Shown here piece after piece: positions 38,261-50,783 of a stretch of DNA of 64,000 bases. The position numbers and the translations under genes are program-made. The stretch is from Coriaria nepalensis. Lineage: Eukaryota; Streptophyta; Magnoliopsida; Cucurbitales; Coriariaceae. How positions within the stretch are numbered: the first letter of the stretch is position 1; each line of letters begins with the position of its first letter. Under the pieces are notes generated by a model. The model made no database searches, was not told the DNA's origin, and saw only the letters and a program-made list of their open reading frames with translations. Where the stretch lies: contig CP114482.1 in the NCBI GenBank assembly GCA_027186245.1, positions 28,477,209-28,541,208 on the forward strand, in the 5' to 3' direction.

Positions 38261-41105
38261 GCCTTAAAATCATGTCATTGAGTCACTTTTAGTCAATAAA
38301 TCATTCGAAATCAATTCAAACGATTTCTATTTTCACATTTCGAACACGACTGTTGTGCAAAACATGCAATTGATCGATTGAAGGAAATTATGCGTTTGTT
38401 TAGCCTTAAAATCATGGCATTGAGTCTTCTCTAGTCATTAAATCAATTAAAAGTAATTCGAAAGAATTCTATTTTTTGGCACTTCAAACACGACTTTCGT
38501 TCATAACTTCCAATTCAACCATTGAGGAGGACTATGCATTCTTTTAGCCTTAAAATCATGTCATTGAGTCTCTTCTAGTCATCAAATCATTTGAAAGCAA
38601 TTCGAACGAATTCTATTTTTGCTCTTCAAACGAGACTTTTGTGCATAACTTGCAATAGATATATTCAAGCAAACTCTCCAATGTTTAGCCTTGAAATCAC
38701 GTCATTGAGTCTCTTCTAGAAATTAAATCATTTCAAAGCAATTCTAACGAAATCTATTTTCGTACTTGAACCACGACTTTCGTGCATAATTTCCGTTACA
38801 TCTTTTGATGGCAACTATGCGTTTGTATAGCCTTAAAATCATGTCATTGAGTCACTTTTAGTCAATAAATCATTCGAAATCAATTCAAACGATTTCTATT
38901 TTCGCATTTCAAGCACGACTTTTGGGCAAAACATGCAATTGATCTGTTGAAGGCAATTATGCGTTTGTTTAGCCTTAAAATCATGTCATTGAGTCTTCTC
39001 TAGTCATTAAATTAATTAAAACTAATTCGAAAGAATTCTATTTTTTGGCACTTCAAACATGACTTTCGTTCAGAACTTCCAATTCAACCATTGAGGAGAA
39101 CTATGCATTCTTTTAGCCTTAAAATCATGTCATTGAGTCTCTTCTAGTCATCAAATCATTTGAAACTAATTCGAACAAATTCTATTTTTGCACTATAAAC
39201 GAGAGTTTTGTGCATAACTTGCAATAGATATATTCAAGCAAACTCTACAATGTTTAGCCTTGAAATCACGTCATTGAGTCTCTTCTAGAAATTAAATCAT
39301 TTCAAAGCAATTCTAACGAAATCTATTTTCGTACTTGAACCACAACGTTCGTGCATAATTTGCATTAGATATTTTGATGGCAACTATGCGTTTGTATAGC
39401 CTTAAAATCATGTCATTGAGTCACTTTTAGTCAATAAATCATTCGAGATCAATTCAAACGATTTCTATTTTCGCATTTCAAGCACGACTTTTGGGCAAAA
39501 CATGCAATTGATCTGTTGAAGGCAATTATGCGTTTGTTTAGCCTTAAAATCATGTCATTGAGTCTTCTCTAGTCATTAAATTAATTAAAACTAATTCGAA
39601 AGAATTCTATTTTTTGGCACTTCAAACACGACTTTCGTTCATAACTTCCAATTCAACCATTGAGGAGGACTATGCATTCTTTTAGCCTTAAAATCATGTT
39701 ATTGAGTCTCTTCTAGTCATCAAATCATTTGAAAGCAATTCGAACGAATTCTTTTTTTGCTCTTTAAACGAGACTTTTGTGCATAACTTGCAATAGATAT
39801 ATTCAAGCAAACTCTCCAATGTTTAGCCGTGAAATCTCGTCATTGAGTCTCTTCTAGAAATTAAATCATTTCAAAGCAATTCTAACGAAATCTATTTTCG
39901 TACTTGAACCACAACTTTTGTCCATAATTTGCATTAGATATTTTGATGGCAACTATGCGTTTGTATAGCCTTAAAATCATGTCATTGAGTCACTTTTAGT
40001 CAATAAATCATTCGAAATCAATTCAAACGATTTCTATTTTCTCATTTCAAACACGACTTTTGTGCAAAACAAGCAATTGATCTATTGAAGGAAATTATGC
40101 GTTTGTTTAGCCTTAAAATCATGTCATTGAGTCTTCTCTAGGCATTAAATCAATTAAAAGTAATTCGAAAGAATTCTATTTTTTGGCACTTCAAACACGA
40201 CTTTCGTTCATAACTTCCAATTCAACCATTGAGGAGGACTATGCATTCTTTTAGCCTTAAAATCATGTCATTGAGTCTCTTCTAGTCATCAAATCATTTG
40301 AAAGTAATTCGAACGAATTCTATTTTTGCTCTTTAAACGAGACTTTTGTGCATAACTTGCAATAGATATATTCAAGCAAACTCTCCAATGTTTAGCCGTG
40401 AAATCTCGTCATTGAGTCTCTTCTAGAAATTAAATCATTTCAAAGCAATTCTAACGAAATCTATTTTCGTACTTGAACCACAACTTTCGTGCATAATTTG
40501 CATTAGATATTTTGATGGCAACTATGCATTTGTATAGCCTTAAAATCATGTCATTGAGTCACTTTTAGTCAATAAATCATTCGAAATCAATTCAAACGAT
40601 TTCTATTTTCGCATTTCAAGCACGACTTTTGGGCAAAACATGCAATTGATCTGTTGAAGGCAATTATGCGTTTGTTTAGCCTTAAAATCATGTCATTGAG
40701 TCTTCTCTAGTCATTAAATTAATTAAAACTAATTCGAAAGAATTCTATTTTTTGGCACTTCAAACATGACTTTCGTTCAGAACTTCCAATTCAACCATTG
40801 AGGAGAACTATGCATTCTTTTAGCCTTAAAATCATGTCATTGAGTCTCTTCTAGTCATCAAATCATTTGAAACTAATTCGAACAAATTCTATTTTTGCAC
40901 TATAAACGAGAGTTTTGTGCATAACTTGCAATAGATATATTCAAGCAAACTCTACAATGTTTAGCCTTGAAATCACGTCATTGAGTCTCTTCTAGAAATT
41001 AAATCATTTCAAAGCAATTCTAACGAAATCTATTTTCGTACTTGAACCACGACTTTCGTGCATAATTTCCGTTACATCTTTTGATGGCAACTATGCGTTT
41101 GTATA
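38261..41105 (-). repeat. Six-HOR super-repeat, copy 3, one HOR deleted (2,845 bp)
   Basis: Order F-A-G-D-A, five HORs. F (38,261) starts like B (cacatttcgaacacgactg) but continues like E (atggcattgag at 38,414). G (39,399) starts like A (ttttgggcaaaac at 39,490) and continues like C (cataacttcc, atgttattgag, gaattctttttttgc). G therefore fuses A to C with loss of one HOR including B, the mark expected of an unequal exchange. Confidence 0.88.
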
Positions 41106-44100
41106 GCCTTAAAATCATGTCATTGAGTCACTTTTAGTCAATAAATCATTCGAAATCAATTCAAACGATTTCTATTTTCACATTTCGAACACGACTGTTG
41201 TGCAAAACATGCAATTGATCTATTGAAGGAAATTATGCGTTTGTTTAGCCTTAAAATCATGGCATTGAGTCTTCTCTAGTCATTAAATCAATTAAAAGTA
41301 ATTCGAAAGAATTCTATTTTTTGGCACTTCAAACACGACTTTCGTTCATAACTTCCAATTCAACCATTGAGGAGGACTATGCATTCTTTTAGCCTTAAAA
41401 TCATGTCATTGAGTCTCTTCTAGTCATCAAATCATTTGAAAGCAATTCGAACGAATTCTATTTTTGCTCTTTAAACGAGACTTTTGTGCATAACTTGCAA
41501 TAGATATATTCAAGCAAACTCTCCAATGTTTAGCCTTGAAATCACGTCATTGAGTCTCTTCTAGAAATTAAATCATTTCAAAGCAATTCTAACGAAATCT
41601 ATTTTCGTACTTGAACCACGACTTTCGTGCATAATTTCCGTTACATCTTTTGATGGCAACTATGCGTTTGTATAGCCTTAAAATCATGTCATTGAGTCAC
41701 TTTTAGTCAATAAATCATTCGAAATCAATTCAAACGATTTCTATTTTCGCATTTCAAGCACGACTTTTGGGCAAAACATGCAATTGATCTGTTGAAGGCA
41801 ATTATGCGTTTGTTTAGCCTTAAAATCATGTCATTGAGTCTTCTCTAGTCATTAAATTAATTAAAACTAATTCGAAAGAATTCTATTTTTTGGCACTTCA
41901 AACATGACTTTCGTTCAGAACTTCCAATTCAACCATTGAGGAGAACTATGCATTCTTTTAGCCTTAAAATCATGTCATTGAGTCTCTTCTAGTCATCAAA
42001 TCATTTGAAACTAATTCGAACAAATTCTATTTTTGCACTATAAACGAGAGTTTTGTGCATAACTTGCAATAGATATATTCAAGCAAACTCTACAATGTTT
42101 AGCCTTGAAATCACGTCATTGAGTCTCTTCTAGAAATTAAATCATTTCAAAGCAATTCTAACGAAATCTATTTTCGTACTTGAACCACGACTTTCGTGCA
42201 TAATTTCCGTTACATCTTTTGATGGCAACTATGCGTTTGTATAGCCTTAAAATCATGTCATTGAGTCACTTTTAGTCAATAAATCATTCGAAATCAATTC
42301 AAACGATTTCTATTTTCACATTTCGAACACGACTGTTGTGCAAAACATGCAATTGATCTATTGAAGGAAATTATGCGTTTGTTTAGCCTTAAAATCATGT
42401 CATTGAGCCTTCTCTAGTCAATAAATCAATTAAAAGTAATTCGAAAGAATTCTATTTTGTTGCACTTCAAACACGACTTTCGTTCAGAACTTCCAATTCA
42501 ACCATTGAGGAGAACTATGCATTCTTTTAGCCTTAAAATCATGTCATTGAGTCTCTTCTAGTCATCAAATCATTTGAAAGCAATTCGAACGAATTCTATT
42601 TTTGCTCTTTAACCAAGACTTTTGTGCATAACTTGCAATAGATATATTCAAGCAAACTCTCCAATGTTTAGCCTTGAAATCACGTCATTGACTCTCTTCT
42701 AGAAATTAAATCATTTCAAAGCAATTCTAACGAAATCTATTTTCGTACTTGAACCACTACTTTCGTGCATAATTTGCATTAGATATTTTGATGGCAACTA
42801 TGCGTTTGTATAGCCTTAAAATCATTTCATTGAGTCACTTTTAGTCAATAAATCATTCGAAATCAATTCAAACGATTTCTATTTTCGCATTTCAAACACG
42901 ACTTTTGTGCAAAACAAGCAATTGATCTATTGAAGGAAATTATGCATTTATTTAGCCTTAAAATCATGTCATTGAGTCTTCTCTAGTCATTAAATCAATT
43001 AAAAGTAATTCGAAAGAATTCTATTTTTTGGCACTTCAAACACGACTTTCGTTCATAACTTCCAATTCAACCATTGAGGAGGACTATGCATTCTTTTAGC
43101 CTTAAAATCATGTTATTGAGTCTCTTCTAGTCATCAAATCATTTGAAAGCAATTCGAACGAATTCTTTTTTTGCTCTTTAAACGAGACTTTTGTGCATAA
43201 CTTGCAATAGATATATTCAAGCAAACTCTCCAATGTTTAGCCGTGAAATCTCGTCATTGAGTCTCTTCTAGAAATTAAATCATTTCAAAGCAATTCTAAC
43301 GAAATCTATTTTCGTACTTGAACCACAACTTTCGTCCATAATTTGCATTAGATATTTTGATGGCAACTATGCGTTTGTATAGCCTTAAAATCATGTCATT
43401 GAGTCACTTTTAGTCAATAAATCATTCGAAATCAATTCAAACGATTTCTATTTTCTCATTTCAAACACGACTTTTGTGCAAAACAAGCAATTGATCTATT
43501 GAAGGAAATTATGCGTTTGTTTAGCCTTAAAATCATGTCATTGAGTCTTCTCTAGTCATTAAATCAATTAAAAGTAATTCGAAAGAATTCTATTTTTTGG
43601 CACTTCAAACACGACTTTCGTTCATAACTTCCAATTCAACCATTGAGGAGGACTATGCATTCTTTTAGCCTTAAAATCATGTCATTGAGTCTCTTCTAGT
43701 CATCAAATCATTTGAAAGTAATTCGAACGAATTCTATTTTTGCTCTTCAAACGAGACTTTTGTGCATAACTTGCAATAGATATATTCAAGCAAACTCTCC
43801 AATGTTTAGCCGTGAAATCTCGTCATTGAGTCTCTTCTAGAAATTAAATCATTTCAAAGCAATTCTAACGAAATCTATTTTCGTACTTGAACCACAACTT
43901 TCGTGCATAATTTGCATTAGATATTTTGATGGCAACTATGCGTTTGTATAGCCTTAAAATCATGTCATTGAGTCACTTTTAGTCAATAAATCATTCGAAA
44001 TCAATTCAAACGATTTCTATTTTCGCATTTCAAGCACGACTTTTGGGCAAAACATGCAATTGATCTGTTGAAGGCAATTATGCGTTTGTTTAGCCTTAAA

Positions 44101-44519
44101 ATCATGTCATTGAGTCTTCTCTAGTCATTAAATTAATTAAAACTAATTCGAAAGAATTCTATTTTTTGGCACTTCAAACATGACTTTCGTTCAGAACTTC
44201 CAATTCAACCATTGAGGAGAACTATGCATTCTTTTAGCCTTAAAATCATGTCATTGAGTCTCTTCTAGTCATCAAATCATTTGAAACTAATTCGAACAAA
44301 TTCTATTTTTGCACTATAAACGAGAGTTTTGTGCATAACTTGCAATAGATATATTCAAGCAAACTCTACAATGTTTAGCCTTGAAATCACGTCATTGAGT
44401 CTCTTCTAGAAATTAAATCATTTCAAAGCAATTCTAACGAAATCTATTTTCGTACTTGAACCACGACTTTCGTGCATAATTTCCGTTACTTCTTTTGATG
44501 GCAACTATGCGTTTGTATA
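41106..44519 (-). repeat. Six-HOR super-repeat, copy 4 (3,414 bp)
   Basis: Order F-A-B-C-D-A. It has the F chimera of copy 3 (cacatttcgaacacgactg, then atggcattgag at 41,259) but keeps the full B-C segment: aaaatcatttcattgag at 42,820 and ttttgggcaaaac at 41,766 and 44,042. F thus arose before copies 3 and 4 separated, while the loss in G is confined to copy 3. Private change: tttaaccaagac near 42,609. Confidence 0.88.
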
Positions 44520-46226
44520 GCCTTAAAATCATGTCATTGAGTCACTTTTAGTCAATAAATCATTCGAAATCAATTCAAACGATTTCTATTTTCACATTTC
44601 GAACACGACTGTTGTGCAAAACATGCAATTGATCTATTGAAGGAAATTATGCGTTTGTTTAGCCTTAAAATCAACACATTGAGCCTTCTCTAGTCAATAA
44701 ATCAATTAAAAGTAATTCGAAAGAATTCTATTTTGTTGCACTTCAAACACGACTTTCGTTCAGAACTTCCAATTCAACCATTGAGGAGAACTATGCATTC
44801 TTTTAGCCTTAAAATCATGTCATTGAGTCTCTTCTAGTCATCAAATCATTTGAAAGCAATTCGAACGAATTCTATTTTTGCTCTTTAACCGAGACTTTTG
44901 TGCATAACTTGCAATAGATATATTCAAGCAAACTCTCCAATGTTTAGCCTTGAAATCACGTCATTGACTTTCTTCTAGAAATTAAATCATTTCAAAGCAA
45001 TTCTAACGAAATCTATTTTCGTACTTGAACCACTACTTTCGTGCATAATTTGCATTAGATATTTTGATGGCAACTATGCGTTTGTATAGCCTTAAAATCA
45101 TTTCATTGAGTCACTTTTAGTCAATAAATCATTCGAAATCAATTCAAACGATTTCTATTTTCGCATTTCAAACACGACTTTTGTGCAAAACAAGCAATTG
45201 ATCTATTGAAGGAAATTATGCATTTGTTTAGCCTTAAAATCATGTCATTGAGTCTTCTCTAGTCATTAAATCAATTAAAAGTAATTCGAAAGAATTCTAT
45301 TTTTTGGCACTTCAAACACGACTTTCGTTCATAACTTCCAATTCAACCATTGAGGAGGACTATGCATTCTTTTAGCCTTAAAATCATGTTATTGAGTCTC
45401 TTCTAGTCATCAAATCATTTGAAAGCAATTCGAACGAATTCTTTTTTTGCTCTTTAAACGAGACTTTTGTGCATAACTTGCAATAGATATATTCAAGCAA
45501 ACTCTCCAATGTTTAGCCGTGAAATCTCGTCATTGAGTCTCTTCTAGAAATTAAATCATTTCAAAGCAATTCTAACGAAATCTATTTTCGTACTTGAACC
45601 ACAACTTTCGTTCATAATTTGCATTAGATATTTTGATGGCAACTATGCGTTTGTATAGCCTTAAAATCATGTCATTGAGTCACTTTTAGTCAATAAATCA
45701 TTCGAAATCAATTCAAACGATTTCTATTTTCTCATTTCAAACACGACTTTTGTGCAAAACAAGCAATTGATCTATTGAAGGAAATTATGCGTTTGTTTAG
45801 CCTTAAAATCATGTCATTGAGTCTTCTCTAGTCATTAAATCAATTAAAAGTAATTCGAAAGAATTCTATTTTTTGGCACTTCAAACACGACTTTCGTTCA
45901 TAACTTCCAATTCAACCATTGAGGAGGACTATGCATTCTTTTAGCCTTAAAATCATGTCATTGAGTCTCTTCTAGTCATCAAATCATTTGAAAGTAATTC
46001 GAACGAATTCTATTTTTGCTCTTTAAACGAGACTTTTGTGCATAACTTGCAATAGATATATTCAAGCAAACTCTTCAATGTTTAGCCGTGAAATCTCGTC
46101 ATTGAGTCTCTTCTAGAAATTAAATCATTTCAAAGCAATTCTAACGAAATCTATTTTCGTACTTGAACCACAACTTTCGTGCATAATTTGCATTAGATAT
46201 TTTGGTGGCAACTATGCGTTTGTATA
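44520..46226 (-). repeat. Six-HOR super-repeat, partial copy 5 (B-C-D, 1,707 bp)
   Basis: Three HORs, B (44,520), C (45,089, aaaatcatttcattgag at 45,096) and D (45,658, tattttctcatttc), continuing directly from the A unit of copy 4. The next unit (46,227) is of a different kind (attcgtaatc, catttggttagcc), so the super-repeat ends here. The B unit holds the odd core tcaacacattgag at 44,671. Confidence 0.85.
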
Positions 46227-49200
46227 GCCTTAAAATCATGTCATTGAGTCACTTTTAGTCAATAAATCATTCGTAATCAATTCAAACGATTTCTATTTTC
46301 ACATTTCGAACACGACTTTTGTGCAAAACATGCAATTGATCTATTGAAGGAAATTATGCATTTGGTTAGCCTTAAAATCATGTCATTGAGCCATCTCTAG
46401 TCATTAAATCAATTAAAAGTAATTCGAAAGAATTCTATTTTGTGGCACTTCAAACACGACTTTCGTTCAGAACTTCTAATTCAACCATTGAGGAGAACTA
46501 TGCATTCTTTTAGCCTTAAAATCATGTCATTGAGTCTCTTCCAGTCATCAAATCATTTGAAAGCAATTCGAACGAATTCTATTTTTGCTCTTTAACCGAG
46601 GCTTTTGTGCATAACTTGCAATAGATATATTCAAGCAAACTCTCCAATGTTTAGCCTTGAAATCACGTCATTGAGTCTCTTCTAGAAATTAAATCATTTC
46701 AAAGCAATTCTAACGAAATCTATTTTCGTACTTCAACCACAACTTTCGTGCATAATTTGCATTAGATATTTTGATAGCAACTATGCGTTTGTATAGCCTT
46801 AAAATCATGTCATTGAGTCACTTTTAGTCAATAAATCATTCGAAATCAATTCAAACGATTTCTATTTTCACATTTCGAACATGATTTTTGTGGAAAACAT
46901 GCAATTGATCTATTGAAGGAAATTATGCGTTTGTTTAGCCTTAAAATCATGTCATTGAGTCTTCTCTAGTCATTAAATCAATTAAAAGTAATTCGAAAGA
47001 ATTCTATTTTTTGGCACTTCAAACACGACTTTCGTTCAGAACTTCTAATTCAACCATTGAGGAGAACTATGCATTCTTTTAGCCTTAAAATCATGTCATT
47101 GAGTCTCTTCTAGTCATCAAATCATTTGAAAGCAATTCAAACGAATTCTATTTTTGCTCTTTAAACGAGACTTTTGTGCATAACTTGCGATTGATATATT
47201 CATGAAAACTATACATTGTTTAGCCTTGAAATCACGTCATTGAGTCTCTTCTAGAAATTAAATCATTTCAAAGCAATTCGAACGAAATCCATTTTCGTAC
47301 TTGAACCACGACTTTTGTGCATAATTTCCGTTACATCTTTTGATGGCAACTATGCTTTTGTATAGCCTTAAAATCATGTCATTGAGTCACTTTTAGTCAA
47401 TAAATCATTCGAAATCAAATCAAACGATTTCTATTTCCGCATTTCAAACACGATTGTTGTGCAAAACATGCAATTGATCTATTGAAGGCAATTATGCGTT
47501 TGTTTAGCCTTAAAATCATGTCATTGAGTCATCTCTAGTCATTAAATCAATTAAAAGTAATTCGGAAGAATTCTATTTTTTGGCACTTCAAACACGACTT
47601 TCATTCAGAACTTCCAATTCAACCATTGAGGACACTTATGCATTCTTTTAGCCTTAAAAAAATGTCATTGAGTCTCTTCTAGTCATCAAATCATTTGAAA
47701 GCAATTTGAATGAATTCTATGTTTGCTCTTTAAACGAGACTTTTGTGCATAACTTGCAATAGATATAGTCAAGCAAACTATCCATTCTTTAGCCTTGAAA
47801 TCACGTCATTGAGTCTCTTCTAGAAATTAAATCATTTCAAAGCAATTCTAACGAAATCTATTTTCGTACTTGAACCACGACTGTCGGGCATAATTTCCGT
47901 TACATCTTTTGATGGCAACTATGCGTTTGTATAGCCTTAAAATCATGTCATTGAGTCACTTTTAGTCAATAAATCATTCGAAATCAATTCAAACGATTTC
48001 TATTTTCACATTTCGAACACGACTTTTGTGCAAAACATGCAATTGATCTATTGAAGGAAATTATGCGTTTGTTTAGCCTTAAAATCATGTCATTGAGTCA
48101 TCTGTAGTCATTAAATCAATTAAAAGTAATTCGGAATAATCCTATTTTTTGGCACTTCAAACACGACTTTCGTTCAGAACTTCTAATTCAACCATTGAGG
48201 AGAACTATGCATTCTTTTAGCCTTAAAATCATGTCATTGAGTCTCTTCTAGTCATCAAATCATTGGAAAGCAATTCGAACGAATTCTATTTTTGCTCTTT
48301 AAACGAGACTTTTGTGCATAACTTGCAATAGATATATTCAAGCAAACTATCCATTGTTTCCCCTTGAAATCACGTTATTGAGTCTCTTCTAGAAATTAAA
48401 TCATTTCGAAGCAATTCTAACGAAATCTATTTTCGTACTTGAACCACGACTTTCCTGCATAATTTGCATTAGATATTTTTATGGCAACTATGCGATTGTA
48501 TAGCCTTAAAATCATGTCATTGAGTCACTTTTAGTCAATAAATCATTCGAAATCAATTCAAACGATTTCTATTTTCACATTTCGAACATGATTTTTGTGC
48601 AAAACATGCAATTGATCTATTGAAGGAAATTATGCGTTTGTTTAGCCTGAAAATCATGTCATTGAGTCTTCTCTAGTCATTAAATCAATTAAAAGTAATT
48701 CGAAAGAATTTTATTTTTTGGCACTTCAAACACGACTTTCGTTCAGAACTTCCAATTCAACCATTGAGGAGAACTATGCATTCTTTCAGCCTTAAAATCA
48801 TGTCATTGAGTCTCTTCTAGTCATCAAATCATTGGAAAGCAATTCGAACGAATTCTATTTTTGCTCTTTAAACGAGACTTTTGTGCATAACTTGCAATAG
48901 ATATATTCAAGCAAACTCTCCAATGTTTAGCCTTGAAATCACACCATTGAGTCTCTTCTAGAAATTAAATCATTTCAAAGCAATTCTACCGAAATCTATT
49001 TTCGTACTTGAACCACAACTTTCGTGCATAATTTGCATTAGATATTTTGATGGCAACTATGCGTTTGTATAGCTTTAAAATCATGTCATTGAGTCAATTT
49101 TAGTCAATAAATCATTCTAAATCAATTCAAACGATTTCTATTTTCACATTTCGAACATGATTTTTGTGCAAAACATGCAATTGATCTATTGAAGGAAATT

Positions 49201-50351
49201 ATGCGTTTGTTTAGCCTGAAAATCATGTCATTGAGTCTTCTCTAGTCATTAAATCAATTAAAAGTAATTCGAAAGAATTCTATCTTTTGGCACTTCAAAC
49301 ATGACTTTCGTTCAGAACTTCTAATTCAACCATTGAGGAGAACTATGCATTCTTTTAGCCTTAAAATCATGTCATTGAGTCTCTTCCAGTCATCAAATCA
49401 TTTGAATGCAATTTGAATGAATTTTATTTTTGCTCTTTAAACGAGACTTTTGTGCATAACTTGCAATAGATATATTCAAGCAAACTCTCCAATGTTTAGC
49501 CTTGAAATCACACCATTGAGTCTCTTCTAGAAATTAAATCATTTCAAAGCAATTCTACCGAAATCTATTTTCGTACTTGAACCACAACTTTCGTGCATAA
49601 TTTGCATTAGATATTTTGATGGCAACTATGCGTTTGTATAGCCTTAAAATCATGTCATTGAGTCACTTTTAGTCAATAAATCATTCGAAATCAATTCAAA
49701 CGATTTCTATTTTCACATTTCGAACATGATTTTTGTGCAAAACATGCAACTGATCTATTGAAGGAAATTATGCATTTGTTTAGCCTTAAAATCATGTCAT
49801 TGAGTCATCTGTAGTCATTAAATCAATTAAAAGTAATCCGGAAGAATTTTATTTTTTGGCACTTCAAACACTACTTTCGTTCAGAACTTCCAATTCAACC
49901 ATTGAGGACACTTATGCATTCTTTTAGCCTTAAAATCATGTCATTGAGTCTCTTCTAGTCATCAAATCATTTGAAAGCAATTTGAATGAATTCTATTTTT
50001 GCTCTTTAAACGAGACTTTTGCGCATAACTTGCAATAGATATATTCAAGCAAACTATCCATTGTTTAGCCTTGAAATCACGTCATTGAGTCTCTTCTAGA
50101 AATTAAATCATTTCAAAGCAATTCTAACGAAATCTATTTTCGTACTTAAACCACGACTTTCGTGCATAATTTGCATTAGATATTTTGATGGCAACTATGC
50201 GTTTGTATAGCCTTAAAATCATGTCATTGAGTCACTTTTAGTCAATAAATCATTCGAAATCAATTCAAACGATTTCTATTTTCGCATTTCAAACACGACT
50301 TTTGTGCAAAACAAGCAATTGATCTATTGAAGGCAATTATGCGTTTGTTTA
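46227..50351 (-). repeat. Mosaic right-arm HORs
   Basis: About seven HORs, still in exact 569-bp register (a cores at 46,227, 46,796, 47,365, 47,934, 48,503, 49,072, 49,641 and 50,210), but without the E-A-B-C-D-A order. Variants are shuffled: gaacatgatttttgtgc (46,877, 48,587, 49,156, 49,725), tcatctgtagtc, gcgattgatatattcatg near 47,187, and tcacaccattgag at 48,939 and 49,508. No gene or insertion is visible. Confidence 0.85.
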
Positions 50352-50783
50352 GCCTTAAAATCATGTCATTGAGGCTTCTCTAGTCATTAAATTAATTAAA
50401 ACTAATTCGAAAGAATTCTATTTTTTGGCACTTCAAACACGACTTTCGTTCAGAACTTCCAATTCGACCATTGAGGAGGACTATGCATTCTTTTAGCCTT
50501 AAAATCATGTCATTGAGTCTTCTCTAGTCATTAAATTAATTAAAACTAATTCGAAAGAATTCTATTTTTTGGCACTTCAAACACGACTTTCGTTCAGAAC
50601 TTCCAATTCGACCATTGAGGAGGACTATGCATTCTTTTAGCCTTAAAATCATGTCATTGAGTCTTCTCTAGTCATTAAATTAATTAAAACTAATTCGAAA
50701 GAATTCTATTTTTTGGCACTTCAAACACGACTTTCGTTCATAACTTCCAATTCAACCATTGAGGGGGACTATGCATTCTTTTA
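50352..50783 (-). repeat. Monomer-level triplication 1 (3 x 144 bp)
   Basis: Cores at 50,352, 50,496, 50,640 and 50,784 are each 144 bp apart. Three nearly identical c monomers (cttctctagtcattaaatt, ttttttggcacttcaaac, attgaggaggactatgc) stand in a row where the HOR has one, so this HOR is 857 bp (569 + 288). The second core region reads gagtcttctctag where the normal order would give gagtctcttctag. This is an amplification at monomer scale, unlike the whole-HOR steps elsewhere. Confidence 0.92.

Noticed and set aside
50352..50783. Assembly stutter as the cause of the 144-bp triplication
   Set aside because: The three monomers in each triplet are not all identical (attcgacc in two, attcaacc in the third) and the arrangement recurs at three separate sites with private differences, so a simple assembly artefact is unlikely, though raw reads were not available.
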